A DNA stretch of 64,000 bases, from the NCBI RefSeq assembly GCF_001957125.1, contig NZ_MPHJ01000001.1:638880-702879 (forward strand), given 5' to 3'. The notes beneath the pieces were generated by a model. The model searched no databases and was not told where the DNA came from. It saw only the letters and a list, made by a program, of their open reading frames with translations. The DNA is from Shewanella sp. UCD-KL12 (GTDB lineage Bacteria > Pseudomonadota > Gammaproteobacteria > Enterobacterales > Shewanellaceae). A program made the translations under genes and the position numbers. Shown piece by piece: positions 26,582 to 35,751 of the stretch; the stretch's first letter is position 1; each line of letters opens with the position of its first letter.

Positions 26582-27463
26582 ATGATGAGCGCAGGTAAGA
26601 AGTTTCGTCAGGCATTAGCCGATAACCAGCCACTACAGATAGTAGGCACGATTAACGCGTACAGTGCCATGATGGCCAAGCAGATTGGTCACCAGGCTAT
26701 CTACCTGTCGGGTGGTGGTGTGGCAAATGCTTCATACGGTTTACCAGATTTGGGCATGACGTCACTCAATGATGTGATTGTGGATGTGCAGCGCATCACC
26801 TCAGCGTGCGATCTACCTTTAATGGTGGATATTGATACGGGTTGGGGCGGGGCATTTAATATTGCCAAAACCATACGTGATATGGAAAAGGCCGGTGCTG
26901 CTGCGGTACATATGGAAGATCAAGTGGCGCAAAAGCGCTGTGGTCATCGCCCGAATAAAGAGATTGTTTCAACTGAAGAGATGGTTGACCGCATTAAAGC
27001 TGCAGTTGATGCCCGCACCGATCCAGACTTCTTTATCATGGCGCGCACGGACTCTTTTGCACAAGAAGGCCTCGACGCTGCAATTGAACGTGCTAAAGCT
27101 TATGTGGCTGCTGGCGCTGATGGCATATTCGCCGAAGCGGTAAAAACTGAGGAGCATTACCGTGCATTCTCACAAGCCCTTGATGTGCCAATTTTGGCCA
27201 ATATTACTGAGTTTGGTCAGACTGAATTGTGGAATAAAGAGCAACTTGGGCAGTGGGGCTGCGCTATGGTGCTTTACCCATTATCGGCATTTCGCGCCAT
27301 GAACAAGGCGGCAGAGATGGTCTACCAAACGATCCTTAGTGATGGCGATCAAAAAGCGGTCACCGATAAAATGCAGACCCGTATGGAGCTGTATGATTAC
27401 TTAGGTTATCACGATTATGAGCAGCAGCTTGATAGACTCTTTAGCGAAGGCAAGAACAAGTAA
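26582..27463 (+). CDS. prpB: 2-methylisocitrate lyase PrpB
   Basis: PrpB splits 2-methylisocitrate into pyruvate and succinate, the last step of the methylcitrate cycle. The 293-residue protein has the isocitrate-lyase-family fold with the signature KRCGHR (catalytic Cys near residue 120), the substrate loop [16 protein letters not shown] (near 40) and the metal-site DIDTGWGG. Two adjacent ATGs (26582, 26585) both follow GAGAGGG. It is 56 bases after the regulator gene. Confidence 0.95.
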   Translation: MMSAGKKFRQALADNQPLQIVGTINAYSAMMAKQIGHQAIYLSGGGVANASYGLPDLGMTSLNDVIVDVQRITSACDLPLMVDIDTGWGGAFNIAKTIRDMEKAGAAAVHMEDQVAQKRCGHRPNKEIVSTEEMVDRIKAAVDARTDPDFFIMARTDSFAQEGLDAAIERAKAYVAAGADGIFAEAVKTEEHYRAFSQALDVPILANITEFGQTELWNKEQLGQWGCAMVLYPLSAFRAMNKAAEMVYQTILSDGDQKAVTDKMQTRMELYDYLGYHDYEQQLDRLFSEGKNK

Positions 27464-27676
27464 TCGTTGAATAATACTGTAAATATTACAGCTTAAGTTA
27501 GCAAGATAGCAGTCCGGCGAGTGTGAACACTTTAACTGCTTGCCGGCAAGTTAAGCGTCATAAAACCTTACAAAAAGCATGATAAAAATAGATGACCCGT
27601 TATCAAAACTCTGTGAAGGAATACAGAGGCGAGTGCGCAGAGACGAGGTCACAATAAACAAATTGAGGAGAGAGCA

Positions 27677-28801
27677 ATGGTTGATAAGAAATTAAGTGGT
27701 GCAGGTTTACGTGGTCAAAGCGCAGGTGAAACAAGCCTTTGTACTGTAGGCAAGTCGGGCAGTGGTTTAACTTACTGTGGTTACGATGTGTCAGACTTGG
27801 CCGATAATGCCACATTTGAAGAGGTGGCTTACCTCCTGTTTAATGGCGAGCTGCCAACAGTGGATCAGCTGGCCACCTACAAGGCTGAGCTTAATACCAT
27901 GCGCGATCTCCCTCAGGCATTAAAAGAGGTGTTGCAGCGTATTCCGCAAGATGCTCATCCTATGGATGTGATGCGCACAGGCTGCTCATTTTTAGGTAAT
28001 CTTGAGCCAGAGAATGACTTCACTGAACAAAACCGAGCCGCTAACCGTTTGCTGGCCGCGTTTCCTGCCATCATGTGTTACTGGTACAAGTTCTCTCACG
28101 AAGGCGTCGAGATAGATTGTATTACCGATGAAGACTCGATTGGCGGACATTTTCTGCACTTGCTAAATGGCAGCACACCGTCAGAGCAGCATCGCCGCGT
28201 GATGGATGTGTCGCTCATTCTTTATGCTGAGCATGAGTTTAACGCCTCGACCTTTACCGCACGGGTTTGTGCATCAACCTTATCGGATATGTTCTCTTGC
28301 ATAACAGGGGCTATCGGTACCTTGCGCGGGCCACTACATGGCGGTGCTAACGAAGCTGCTATGGATATGATCCAGAAATTTAGTTCACCTGCTGATGCTA
28401 AAGCTCAGATGGCAGGTATGCTTGAGCGCAAAGAGAAGATCATGGGCTTTGGTCATGCGATTTACCGCACTTCAGATCCCCGTAATGTGATCATTAAAGC
28501 CTGGTCTGAGAAGCTCGCTCAAGAGCATGGTGATACTAGCCTTTATGATATCTCAGTCGCTTGTGAAGAGTTTATGTGGGACAGCAAGAAGCTGTTTTGT
28601 AACGCGGATTTCTTCCACGCTTCGGCTTACCATTTCATGGGCATTCCGACTAAGTTATTTACCCCAATCTTTGTCTGTTCACGCCTAACAGGCTGGGCAG
28701 CCCATGTGATGGAGCAGCGCTCTAATAATCGTATTATCCGCCCAAGCGCCGATTATACCGGTAGTGAGCCACGTAAAGTGACCCCAATCGCAACAAGATA
28801 A
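27677..28801 (+). CDS. prpC: 2-methylcitrate synthase PrpC
   Basis: PrpC condenses propionyl-CoA with oxaloacetate to 2-methylcitrate. The 374-residue protein is a short type II-like citrate synthase. It has GLRGQSAGETSLCTVGKSG at the N-terminus, catalytic His in GPLHGGANEAAM, His in GFGHAIYRTSDPR, and the C-terminal Asp region ending IRPSADYTG. The start at 27677 follows GGAGAGAGCA. A 213-base gap separates it from prpB, so a second promoter or processing site is possible. A hairpin lies between it and acnD. Confidence 0.95.
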   Translation: MVDKKLSGAGLRGQSAGETSLCTVGKSGSGLTYCGYDVSDLADNATFEEVAYLLFNGELPTVDQLATYKAELNTMRDLPQALKEVLQRIPQDAHPMDVMRTGCSFLGNLEPENDFTEQNRAANRLLAAFPAIMCYWYKFSHEGVEIDCITDEDSIGGHFLHLLNGSTPSEQHRRVMDVSLILYAEHEFNASTFTARVCASTLSDMFSCITGAIGTLRGPLHGGANEAAMDMIQKFSSPADAKAQMAGMLERKEKIMGFGHAIYRTSDPRNVIIKAWSEKLAQEHGDTSLYDISVACEEFMWDSKKLFCNADFFHASAYHFMGIPTKLFTPIFVCSRLTGWAAHVMEQRSNNRIIRPSADYTGSEPRKVTPIATR

Positions 28802-28813
28802 ACATCGGCAACT

Positions 28814-28836
28814 AAGGCCCTAATCGCTAGGGCCTT
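28814..28836 (+). other. Hairpin between prpC and acnD
   Basis: AAGGCCCTA (28814-28822) and TAGGGCCTT (28828-28836) form a perfect 9-bp stem with a 5-base loop in the 74-base gap. The following sequence is CT-rich with no clean T run, so it may attenuate transcription rather than end it. Confidence 0.55.
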
Positions 28837-28875
28837 CACCCCTCTCTTTATCTTGCGCAAACTGAGTAAATAACC

Positions 28876-31473
28876 ATGAACACCCAATTTCGTAAACCGC
28901 TTCCTGGCAGCACGCTCGACTTTTTCGATACCCAAGCCGCTGTCGATGCTATCTCTCCAGGCGCTTTTAGTAAGCTGCCATATTGCTCTCGTGTCTATGC
29001 CGAGAACCTAGTGCGCCGCTGTAACCCTGAGACACTAAATGACTGTTTAAGTCAGATCATTGAACGTAAACGCGATCTTGATTTTCCTTGGTACCCTGCG
29101 CGCGTAGTGTGCCATGACATTCTTGGCCAAACGGCCCTGGTTGACCTTGCGGGTCTGCGTGATGCCATTGCCGAAAAAGGCGGCGACCCGTCTAAAGTGA
29201 ACCCTGTTGTGCCGACGCAGCTGATTGTCGATCACTCGCTTGCAGTGGAGCATGCAGGTTTTGAGAAAGATGCTTTCGAGAAAAACCGCGCCATTGAAGA
29301 TAGACGAAATGATGACAGGTTCCATTTTATCAACTGGACAAAAACCGCATTTGAAAATATCGATGTGATCCAGCCGGGTAACGGCATCATGCACCAGATA
29401 AATTTGGAGAAGATGTCACCTGTTGTGCAGTCTCGAGACGGGGTAGCTTTTCCTGATACCTTAGTGGGTACTGACAGCCACACGCCTCATGTTGATGCAC
29501 TTGGGGTGATAGCTATCGGCGTGGGAGGGCTTGAAGCTGAAAGCGTGATGCTTGGTCGTCCGTCATATATGCGTTTACCGGATATTATCGGTGTTGAGCT
29601 GGTGGGCAAGCGTCAGAGTGGTATAACCGCCACCGATATCGTGCTGGCCATCACTGAGTTTTTACGTGGTGAGAAAGTGGTCTCAAGCTACTTAGAGTTC
29701 TTCGGCGAGGGAGCAAATGAGCTCACCCTTGGCGATCGCGCTACCATCTCAAATATGACGCCAGAATTTGGCGCCACAGCAGCTATGTTCTATATCGATG
29801 ATAAGACCATAGACTACCTTAAGCTGACTGGTCGCGACGATACTCAGGTGAAGCTAGTAGAGACCTATGCTAAGCAAGCGGGTTTATGGGCGGATACCTT
29901 AACCGAGGTTGAGTATGAGCGCGTGCTGCGCTTCGACCTTTCATCGGTTGGCCGCAACATTGCTGGGCCTTCAAATCCCCATAAGCGGGTGGCCACTAAT
30001 GCACTGGCCGAAGCTGGGATCACTGGCGAAGTTGAGCAGCATGAAACGTTAATGCCAGATGGCGCCTGTATTATTGCCGCGATTACCAGTTGTACCAATA
30101 CCTCAAACCCACGTAATGTGATTGCAGCGGGCCTTATTGCCCGTAATGCAAATGCCAAAGGGTTAACGCGTAAGCCTTGGGTGAAAACCTCTCTAGCACC
30201 TGGCTCTAAGGCGGTGCAGCTCTATCTTGAAGATGCCAAACTGCTGCCAGAACTTGAGCAGTTAGGTTTTGGTATTGTGGGCTTTGCCTGTACGACTTGT
30301 AACGGCATGAGCGGCGCACTGGACCCAGTTATTCAGCAAGAGGTGATTGACAGAGACTTGTACACCACCGCAGTACTTTCGGGCAACCGTAATTTCGATG
30401 GTCGTATTCACCCTTACGCCAAGCAAGCTTTCTTAGCCTCGCCGCCTTTAGTTGTGGCTTATGCCATTGCCGGTACGATCCGTTTTGATATCGAAAACGG
30501 TGTTTTAGGTCAAGATCTTCAAGGCAATGATGTCACCCTTAAAGATATCTGGCCATCGGATGAAGAGATTGATGCTGTGATTGCTCAAAGCGTTAAGCCT
30601 GAGCAGTTCCGCAAAGTGTATGAGCCTATGTTCGATCTGAAAGTCGACTATGGCAACAAAGCGGCAATCGATCCGCAATATGCGTGGCGTCCACAAAGTA
30701 CCTATATCCGTCGCCCTCCCTATTGGGAAGGTGCACTTGCCGGTGAGCGCTCCATGAAGGGCATGCGTCCGCTAGCAGTGCTGGGCGATAACATCACTAC
30801 AGATCACCTGTCGCCATCAAACGCGATTATGCTCGACAGTGCCGCTGGAGCGTATCTTGATAAGATGGGCTTACCTGAGGTGGACTTTAACTCCTATGCG
30901 ACTCACAGGGGCGATCACTTAACGGCTCAACGTGCGACGTTTGCAAACCCTAAGCTATTTAATGAGATGGTTAAGGAAAATGGCGCGGTTAAGCAGGGCT
31001 CATTAGCCCGCCTTGAGCCTGAAGGGACGGTAGGACGCATGTGGGAAACCATTGAGACCTATATGGAGCGCAAACAGCCGCTGATCATCATCGCAGGCGC
31101 TGATTACGGTCAGGGCTCATCACGAGACTGGGCGGCAAAAGGCGTACGTCTTGCTGGGGTTGAGGTCATCGTAGCCGAAGGGTTTGAGCGAATTCATCGC
31201 ACCAACCTTGTTGGCATGGGGGTGCTGCCACTTGAGTTTACCGCTGGCGAAACCCGACATACCTATGACATCGATGGTACAGAAACCTATGATGTTATCG
31301 GCGATTGCGCGCCGGGCGCAGCCCTGAGCTTAGTCATTACCCGTAAAAATGGCGAGCAAGTCACTGTGCCGGTGAAGTGTCGATTAGATACCGCCGAAGA
31401 GGTTTCTATCTATGAAGCGGGCGGCATTTTACAGCGCTTTGCTCAGGACTTTTTAGAAAAAGGCGGTGAGTGA
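28876..31473 (+). CDS. acnD: Fe/S-dependent 2-methylisocitrate dehydratase AcnD
   Basis: AcnD dehydrates 2-methylcitrate, giving an isomer of 2-methylaconitate that needs PrpF for further use. The 865-residue aconitase-family protein has the cluster ligands in TSCTNTSNPRN (near 405) and ACTTCNGMSG (near 472), plus the C-terminal swivel domain with GDNITTDHLSP and DYGQGSSRDWAAKGVRLAG. Bacteria use either this AcnD-PrpF pair or the unrelated PrpD. Its stop overlaps the prpF start (TGATG), indicating coupling. Confidence 0.95.
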   Translation: MNTQFRKPLPGSTLDFFDTQAAVDAISPGAFSKLPYCSRVYAENLVRRCNPETLNDCLSQIIERKRDLDFPWYPARVVCHDILGQTALVDLAGLRDAIAEKGGDPSKVNPVVPTQLIVDHSLAVEHAGFEKDAFEKNRAIEDRRNDDRFHFINWTKTAFENIDVIQPGNGIMHQINLEKMSPVVQSRDGVAFPDTLVGTDSHTPHVDALGVIAIGVGGLEAESVMLGRPSYMRLPDIIGVELVGKRQSGITATDIVLAITEFLRGEKVVSSYLEFFGEGANELTLGDRATISNMTPEFGATAAMFYIDDKTIDYLKLTGRDDTQVKLVETYAKQAGLWADTLTEVEYERVLRFDLSSVGRNIAGPSNPHKRVATNALAEAGITGEVEQHETLMPDGACIIAAITSCTNTSNPRNVIAAGLIARNANAKGLTRKPWVKTSLAPGSKAVQLYLEDAKLLPELEQLGFGIVGFACTTCNGMSGALDPVIQQEVIDRDLYTTAVLSGNRNFDGRIHPYAKQAFLASPPLVVAYAIAGTIRFDIENGVLGQDLQGNDVTLKDIWPSDEEIDAVIAQSVKPEQFRKVYEPMFDLKVDYGNKAAIDPQYAWRPQSTYIRRPPYWEGALAGERSMKGMRPLAVLGDNITTDHLSPSNAIMLDSAAGAYLDKMGLPEVDFNSYATHRGDHLTAQRATFANPKLFNEMVKENGAVKQGSLARLEPEGTVGRMWETIETYMERKQPLIIIAGADYGQGSSRDWAAKGVRLAGVEVIVAEGFERIHRTNLVGMGVLPLEFTAGETRHTYDIDGTETYDVIGDCAPGAALSLVITRKNGEQVTVPVKCRLDTAEEVSIYEAGGILQRFAQDFLEKGGE

Positions 31474-32720
31474 TGGCTATTCAGTCAAGCTTTGCGCCGC
31501 AGATAAAAGTACCTGCAACCTATATGCGTGGTGGCACCAGTAAGGGGGTTTTCTTCTCCTTAACGGATTTGCCACAGGCAGCTCAGCAAGCGGGGGCTGA
31601 GCGTGATGCACTCTTGTTGAGAGTTATCGGCAGTCCAGACCCTTATGGTAAACAGACCGACGGCATGGGCGGGGCGACATCGAGTACCAGTAAAACGGTG
31701 ATCTTGTCGAAAAGCACGCAAGATAATCACGATGTGGATTATCTATTTGGTCAAGTGGCAATAGATAAGGCCTTCGTCGACTGGAGTGGTAACTGCGGTA
31801 ATCTATCAGCGGCCGTTGGCGCTTTTGCGATTCATGCAGGCCTTGTCGATGCTGAGCGCATTCCTGAAAATGGTGTTGCTGTGATACGCATTTGGCAGGC
31901 AAACATCAGTAAAACCATTATTGCCCATGTGCCCATTACAAATGGTGAAGTGCAGGAAACTGGCGATTTTGAGCTCGATGGCGTCACCTTTGCAGCTGCT
32001 GAAATTGGGGTCGATTTTCTCGACCCTGCAGATAAGCCAAAAGCGGGTGAGCCGGGTATGTTTCCCACGGGCAACTTAGTCGATGAGATAAGCCTGCCTG
32101 CTGGTGTTTTTAATCAAGGCGCTGATGTAAGAAAAATAAAGGCGACCATGATTGATGCTGGCATTCCGACTATCTTCGTAAATGCCGAAGATATTGGTTA
32201 TCGCGGGGATGAGTTGCAAGAGGCGATAAATGGTGATGCCAATGCAGTGGAGATGTTTGAAGCCCTGCGCGCTATCGGGGCGGTGCAGATGGGCTTAATT
32301 GGCCATGTCGATGAGGCTCAATCTCGTCAACATACGCCCAAAATTGCCTTTGTTTCGCCAGCTATGGATTACATCTCATCCAGCGGTAAGCAAGTTGCAA
32401 GCAGTGACATCGACCTTAATGTGCGCGCCCTGTCCATGGGGAAGTTACATCACGCTATGATGGGCACAGCGGCCGTTGCCATAGGCACGGCAGCAGCGGT
32501 TCCCGGCACCTTAGTGAATCTGGCGGCTAATAGTGGTTCTAGCGCTAGTAGCATCAAGCCACTTGATGTGGTTAATTTTGGCCACCCCTCTGGAACATTA
32601 AAAGTGGGCGCAGAGGCTGAGCAAGTTAATGAGCAATGGACAGTGACTAAAGCGTCGATGAGCCGCAGTGCCAGGATCTTGATGGAGGGATGGGTGAGGG
32701 TGCCCCAAGATAGTTTTTAA
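31473..32720 (+). CDS. prpF: 2-methylaconitate cis-trans isomerase PrpF
   Basis: PrpF converts the AcnD product to the isomer that a second aconitase can hydrate. The 415-residue protein is of the DapF-like PrpF fold, with YMRGGTSKGVFF near residue 16, GSPDPYGKQTDGMGGATSSTSK near 50, WSGNCGNLSAAVGAFA (near 110) and FGHPSGTL near the end. The ATG at 31473 overlaps the acnD stop; a GTG one codon upstream is less likely. It is the last gene of the locus. No prpE (propionyl-CoA synthetase) follows, and no strong terminator is seen apart from a weak TAACTTC/GAAGTTA hairpin at 32718-32735. Confidence 0.95.
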   Translation: MAIQSSFAPQIKVPATYMRGGTSKGVFFSLTDLPQAAQQAGAERDALLLRVIGSPDPYGKQTDGMGGATSSTSKTVILSKSTQDNHDVDYLFGQVAIDKAFVDWSGNCGNLSAAVGAFAIHAGLVDAERIPENGVAVIRIWQANISKTIIAHVPITNGEVQETGDFELDGVTFAAAEIGVDFLDPADKPKAGEPGMFPTGNLVDEISLPAGVFNQGADVRKIKATMIDAGIPTIFVNAEDIGYRGDELQEAINGDANAVEMFEALRAIGAVQMGLIGHVDEAQSRQHTPKIAFVSPAMDYISSSGKQVASSDIDLNVRALSMGKLHHAMMGTAAVAIGTAAAVPGTLVNLAANSGSSASSIKPLDVVNFGHPSGTLKVGAEAEQVNEQWTVTKASMSRSARILMEGWVRVPQDSF

Positions 32721-32893
32721 CTTCGAATGAAGTTAAATGCTATTTTCTTGTTGCTGAAATTAGGTTGTATTGGTACTTGAACAATTGTTGAAGGCCATAG
32801 CTTCATTGCTATCTATCGCTTGCAGCGGGCTTATATGCACTCTTGTTTTGAGAAAGTTCTGCGAGACGCTGCAAGTCCGTCCATGGAAGCTCA

Positions 32894-32985
32894 CAGCCGC
32901 ACCTACATTTGGTTTTCCACAATAAGGTTCTATTTTTCTTGAGCCGGAATCCCGTCTTTAATGTAGGAGCAGCTTTAGCCGCGAA
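32894..32985. repeat. REP-like inverted pair
   Basis: GTAGGAGCAGCTTTAGCCGCGAA (32963-32985) resembles the GTAGGAGC...GCGAA repeats dispersed in many gammaproteobacterial genomes. A diverged inverted partner (AGCCGCACCTACATT, from 32894) matches its start in 12 of 15 bases. The rest of the 32721-33079 gap has no gene. Confidence 0.5.
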
Positions 32986-33079
32986 TTTGTAAGTTTCAAC
33001 AAGATCAGTATTATTATCTAAATCGACTAGAGTCGTGTTACGTTGTTAATGCCATTATCAATTTAAAAAGGAGTTAAAA

Positions 33080-33304
33080 TTGAATATTAACGCGACATTA
33101 ATTGGCCAAGTGTTTTTCTTTATATTATTGCTGATCCCACTGTTTGGGTTTATCTGCTACAAGCTAGGTAAGAAGAAAACCACCAACCCTAAAATGGTTG
33201 GGTTTATCGGAGCCGCTTTGTCACTTTTCCCGCCATTAAATTTTGTATTCCTTGCTGTGTTGGTGTTAAAAAATGATCTGCCTCTAGAGTTAAGTGATAC
33301 TTGA
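33080..33304 (+). CDS. Small two-TM membrane protein, unknown
   Basis: A 74-residue protein starting at TTG 33080 after AGGAG (33070-33074). It has two membrane segments (GQVFFFILLLIPLFGFICYKLG and MVGFIGAALSLFPPLNFVFLAVLVL) joined by a basic loop (KKKTTNPK). There is no ATG in the frame. No family is recognised. It begins a run of small accessory genes on the plus strand. Confidence 0.6.
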   Translation: MNINATLIGQVFFFILLLIPLFGFICYKLGKKKTTNPKMVGFIGAALSLFPPLNFVFLAVLVLKNDLPLELSDT

Positions 33305-33352
33305 GTCATAAAGGTGGTTGTTTAGAAACATGCTAACCAGCAGGGATGTGTC

Positions 33353-33940
33353 ATGAAAATACTTATAGTTTCTGATATTTTTGGTAAAACAGATGCATTA
33401 GAGCAATTGGCTTTAGCGCTTAATTCTCCTGCTGAAATATTTGATCCATATAGTGCAGAAATGATGAATTTCAGCGACGAGAAACAAGCCTATGATTATT
33501 TCTCATCAGAAGTTGGGCTAGACAAATATACGCAAGCATTAGTTGAGCGTATTAGCGCATGCAGTGAGTCTTTATATCTTATTGGTTTTAGTGTTGGCGC
33601 TGCTGCTATTTGGAATATGTCGAATCTGAATATGGTCAAAAATGTCTCTAAAGCAACTTGCTTTTATGGATCTCAAATTCGTAATCACAGAGGCGTAAGA
33701 CCAAGGTTTCAGATTGATTTAGTGTTTCCTATATCAGAGCTTCATTTTTCCGTGGATGAGCTTATTGCTGATCTTACTACTGAGCTAGCCGCTGATCACA
33801 GGGGAATCGATAAAGTATCAATCCGGCAAGTCTCCTTTCTACACGGATTTATGAACAAATATTCCAAAAACTATGATCAATCAGGTTTTGAACAGGAAAT
33901 GTACCTATTGCAAGAAAGTATCATGTCACCAATAAGTTAG
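33353..33940 (+). CDS. Dienelactone hydrolase-like alpha/beta hydrolase
   Basis: A 195-residue single-domain protein. The N-terminus MKILIVSDIFGKTDALEQLA and the nucleophile elbow IGFSVGAAAIWNM (Ser in GFSVGA, near residue 83) fit small dienelactone hydrolase-family proteins. A His in SFLHGFMNKY near residue 162 is well placed as the catalytic base. The canonical nucleophile in that family is often Cys; here it is Ser. The substrate is unknown. Confidence 0.65.
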   Translation: MKILIVSDIFGKTDALEQLALALNSPAEIFDPYSAEMMNFSDEKQAYDYFSSEVGLDKYTQALVERISACSESLYLIGFSVGAAAIWNMSNLNMVKNVSKATCFYGSQIRNHRGVRPRFQIDLVFPISELHFSVDELIADLTTELAADHRGIDKVSIRQVSFLHGFMNKYSKNYDQSGFEQEMYLLQESIMSPIS

Positions 33941-34014
33941 TGGCATTAAAACTGCTTCTCAATATCATGTTTTAGCCGAGTCCCTTAGTTTCAATTAAAT
34001 CCATGGAGTAACTA

Positions 34015-34782
34015 TTGAACCTATTTCAAGAGTATGAAAAACAGCAGGGCTGGAGAGATTGGGCGCGTTTTATTGCAGATATCCCATTAACTGCTAACGA
34101 TACAGTTATCGATCTCGGCTGCTCGGTGGGTGATGTTTCTAACTTGCTCTCTCATAAAGTGAAGCATGTGGTTGGGGTTGATATCAACAGTGAGTTTATT
34201 GCGTTTTGTGATTCCAGAAAAACCTGCAACCAAAGCTTTGCAGAGAGTGACTTTCAAAATATCGATTATCTTGACATACAGCGTACTTTTGGCGGGGTGA
34301 ACGGTGTTTGGGCGAGCTACTCTTTGTCCTACTTAAGCGATCCTCTCAGTTATCTAACATCATTATATTCGGTACTCAATGAAGGAGGCTGGATTGCCCT
34401 GCTCGATGTGTCCTGCTTTATCTCAGGTAACCTTGCCAAAGAGAGTAAATACTTTGACAGAGTGTTGGCGTTCGAGCAGGCATCATATCGCTCTGGTTTA
34501 TATGATTTTAATTTCGGCGCTAAGATGCCAGGTATGTTACAGCAGGCCGGCTTTGATATTGTTCATCTTGATGAAGATGTCTTCGACCTTGAACTTAATT
34601 TCTCTGGCGCGGCAACCCTTGAGGTTATCGAGGGCTGGACAGCCAGACTTGCCAGAATGAAAAAACTACAAGCCTTTCTAGGTGAAGAGTACCCCAATTT
34701 TTGTGATGAATTTCTCGGGAACCTTAGCTGTGAGACTCATGAAAAACGCGGTAATGTCAGGTTTGTGGTAGCAAAAAAGTAG
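34015..34782 (+). CDS. Class I SAM-dependent methyltransferase
   Basis: A 255-residue methyltransferase starting at TTG 34015, eight bases after GGAG. Motif I is VIDLGCSVGDVS (near residue 37), followed by the acidic GVDINSEFI at the end of strand two and the SYSLSYLSDP and LNEGGWIALLDVSC segments typical of Methyltransf_11-type proteins. The acceptor substrate is unknown. It belongs to the run of small genes at 33-36 kb. Confidence 0.78.
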   Translation: MNLFQEYEKQQGWRDWARFIADIPLTANDTVIDLGCSVGDVSNLLSHKVKHVVGVDINSEFIAFCDSRKTCNQSFAESDFQNIDYLDIQRTFGGVNGVWASYSLSYLSDPLSYLTSLYSVLNEGGWIALLDVSCFISGNLAKESKYFDRVLAFEQASYRSGLYDFNFGAKMPGMLQQAGFDIVHLDEDVFDLELNFSGAATLEVIEGWTARLARMKKLQAFLGEEYPNFCDEFLGNLSCETHEKRGNVRFVVAKK

Positions 34783-34816
34783 CTTATTGTCTTGTCCTCA
34801 TAGGAAAGCTAAATAT

Positions 34817-35575
34817 ATGAATCGGATGTTACTCCTCATTATTGTCATTTACCTTGCTTTTGGTGCTCTGCTGTATTTAAAGCAGCGCAGCTTTATCTAT
34901 TTTCCAACACAAGCAGTGGCACATAAGTTCGATGAGCTAACCTTTGATAACGCTGGTGTATCGACGACGAGTATCTTGTTAAATAAAGGCCAGAATAAGG
35001 CGATAATCTATTTTGGCGGAAATGCTGAAAATGTTGCCTTTACCGCCCCTGAAATTGAGCAGGAATTTGGCGCTTACTCGGTATATTTAGTCAATTATCG
35101 AGGTTACGGCGGCAGCGAGGGCTCACCAAGCGAAGCTGAATTATTCTCAGATGCCTTGACACTGTATGACCACCTGATGTTAACCCATGAGCGTGTATTC
35201 GTTATTGGTCGAAGCTTAGGCAGCGGAGTTGCCTCTTACGTGGCTTCACAGCGCCCGGTGGAGAAGTTGGTGTTAGTGACGCCATTTGACAGTATTCAGA
35301 GCATCGCTCAAAAACAGTTTCCGATTTACCCTATGTCCATATTACTCAAAGATAAGTTCAATTCAGTAGCGCGTGCTGGGAACATCAATTCAGATATACT
35401 GATTTTAGCAGCTGAGAATGACACCATTGTTCGTCGCCAGCACACTGATAAGCTAATAGTGTCATTGATTGATACTACTCCAGAGGTGGTCTTTATAGAA
35501 GATGCCGGGCACAATGATATTTCACAGTATTCTACCTATTATCAGTCAATGAGAGCATTTCTTAACGCTCGCTAA
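34817..35575 (+). CDS. Membrane-anchored alpha/beta hydrolase
   Basis: A 252-residue protein that opens with a membrane anchor (MNRMLLLIIVIYLAFGALLY) and continues as an alpha/beta hydrolase of the BEM46/YqkD group. It shows the oxyanion segment YFGGNAENV, NYRGYGGSEG, nucleophile Ser in VIGRSLGSGVA, Asp in LAAENDTIV and His in EDAGHNDI. The ATG at 34817, with AGGAAAG before it, is preferred to a TTG ten codons upstream. Only a few bases separate it from the methyltransferase gene, so the two are probably co-transcribed. Confidence 0.78.
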   Translation: MNRMLLLIIVIYLAFGALLYLKQRSFIYFPTQAVAHKFDELTFDNAGVSTTSILLNKGQNKAIIYFGGNAENVAFTAPEIEQEFGAYSVYLVNYRGYGGSEGSPSEAELFSDALTLYDHLMLTHERVFVIGRSLGSGVASYVASQRPVEKLVLVTPFDSIQSIAQKQFPIYPMSILLKDKFNSVARAGNINSDILILAAENDTIVRRQHTDKLIVSLIDTTPEVVFIEDAGHNDISQYSTYYQSMRAFLNAR

Positions 35576-35751
35576 TTGCTCTCTGTTTGCTCACTGTTGT
35601 GTCAGTTTAATAATTTATCTCTATGGAAAGAGTGCTGATATGGAAAGAGCACTGATGTTATTTGAACCATCTCGTCACATTCACACATTCAAACCGATGC
35701 CAGCTGACTAACAGTTCCAATGGATGTGCCATTAACCAAAAAGGAAAAGTC

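Noticed and set aside
27603..27815. A 70-codon minus-strand frame across the prpC start
   Set aside because: It is opposite the well-supported prpC gene and has no recognisable protein features.
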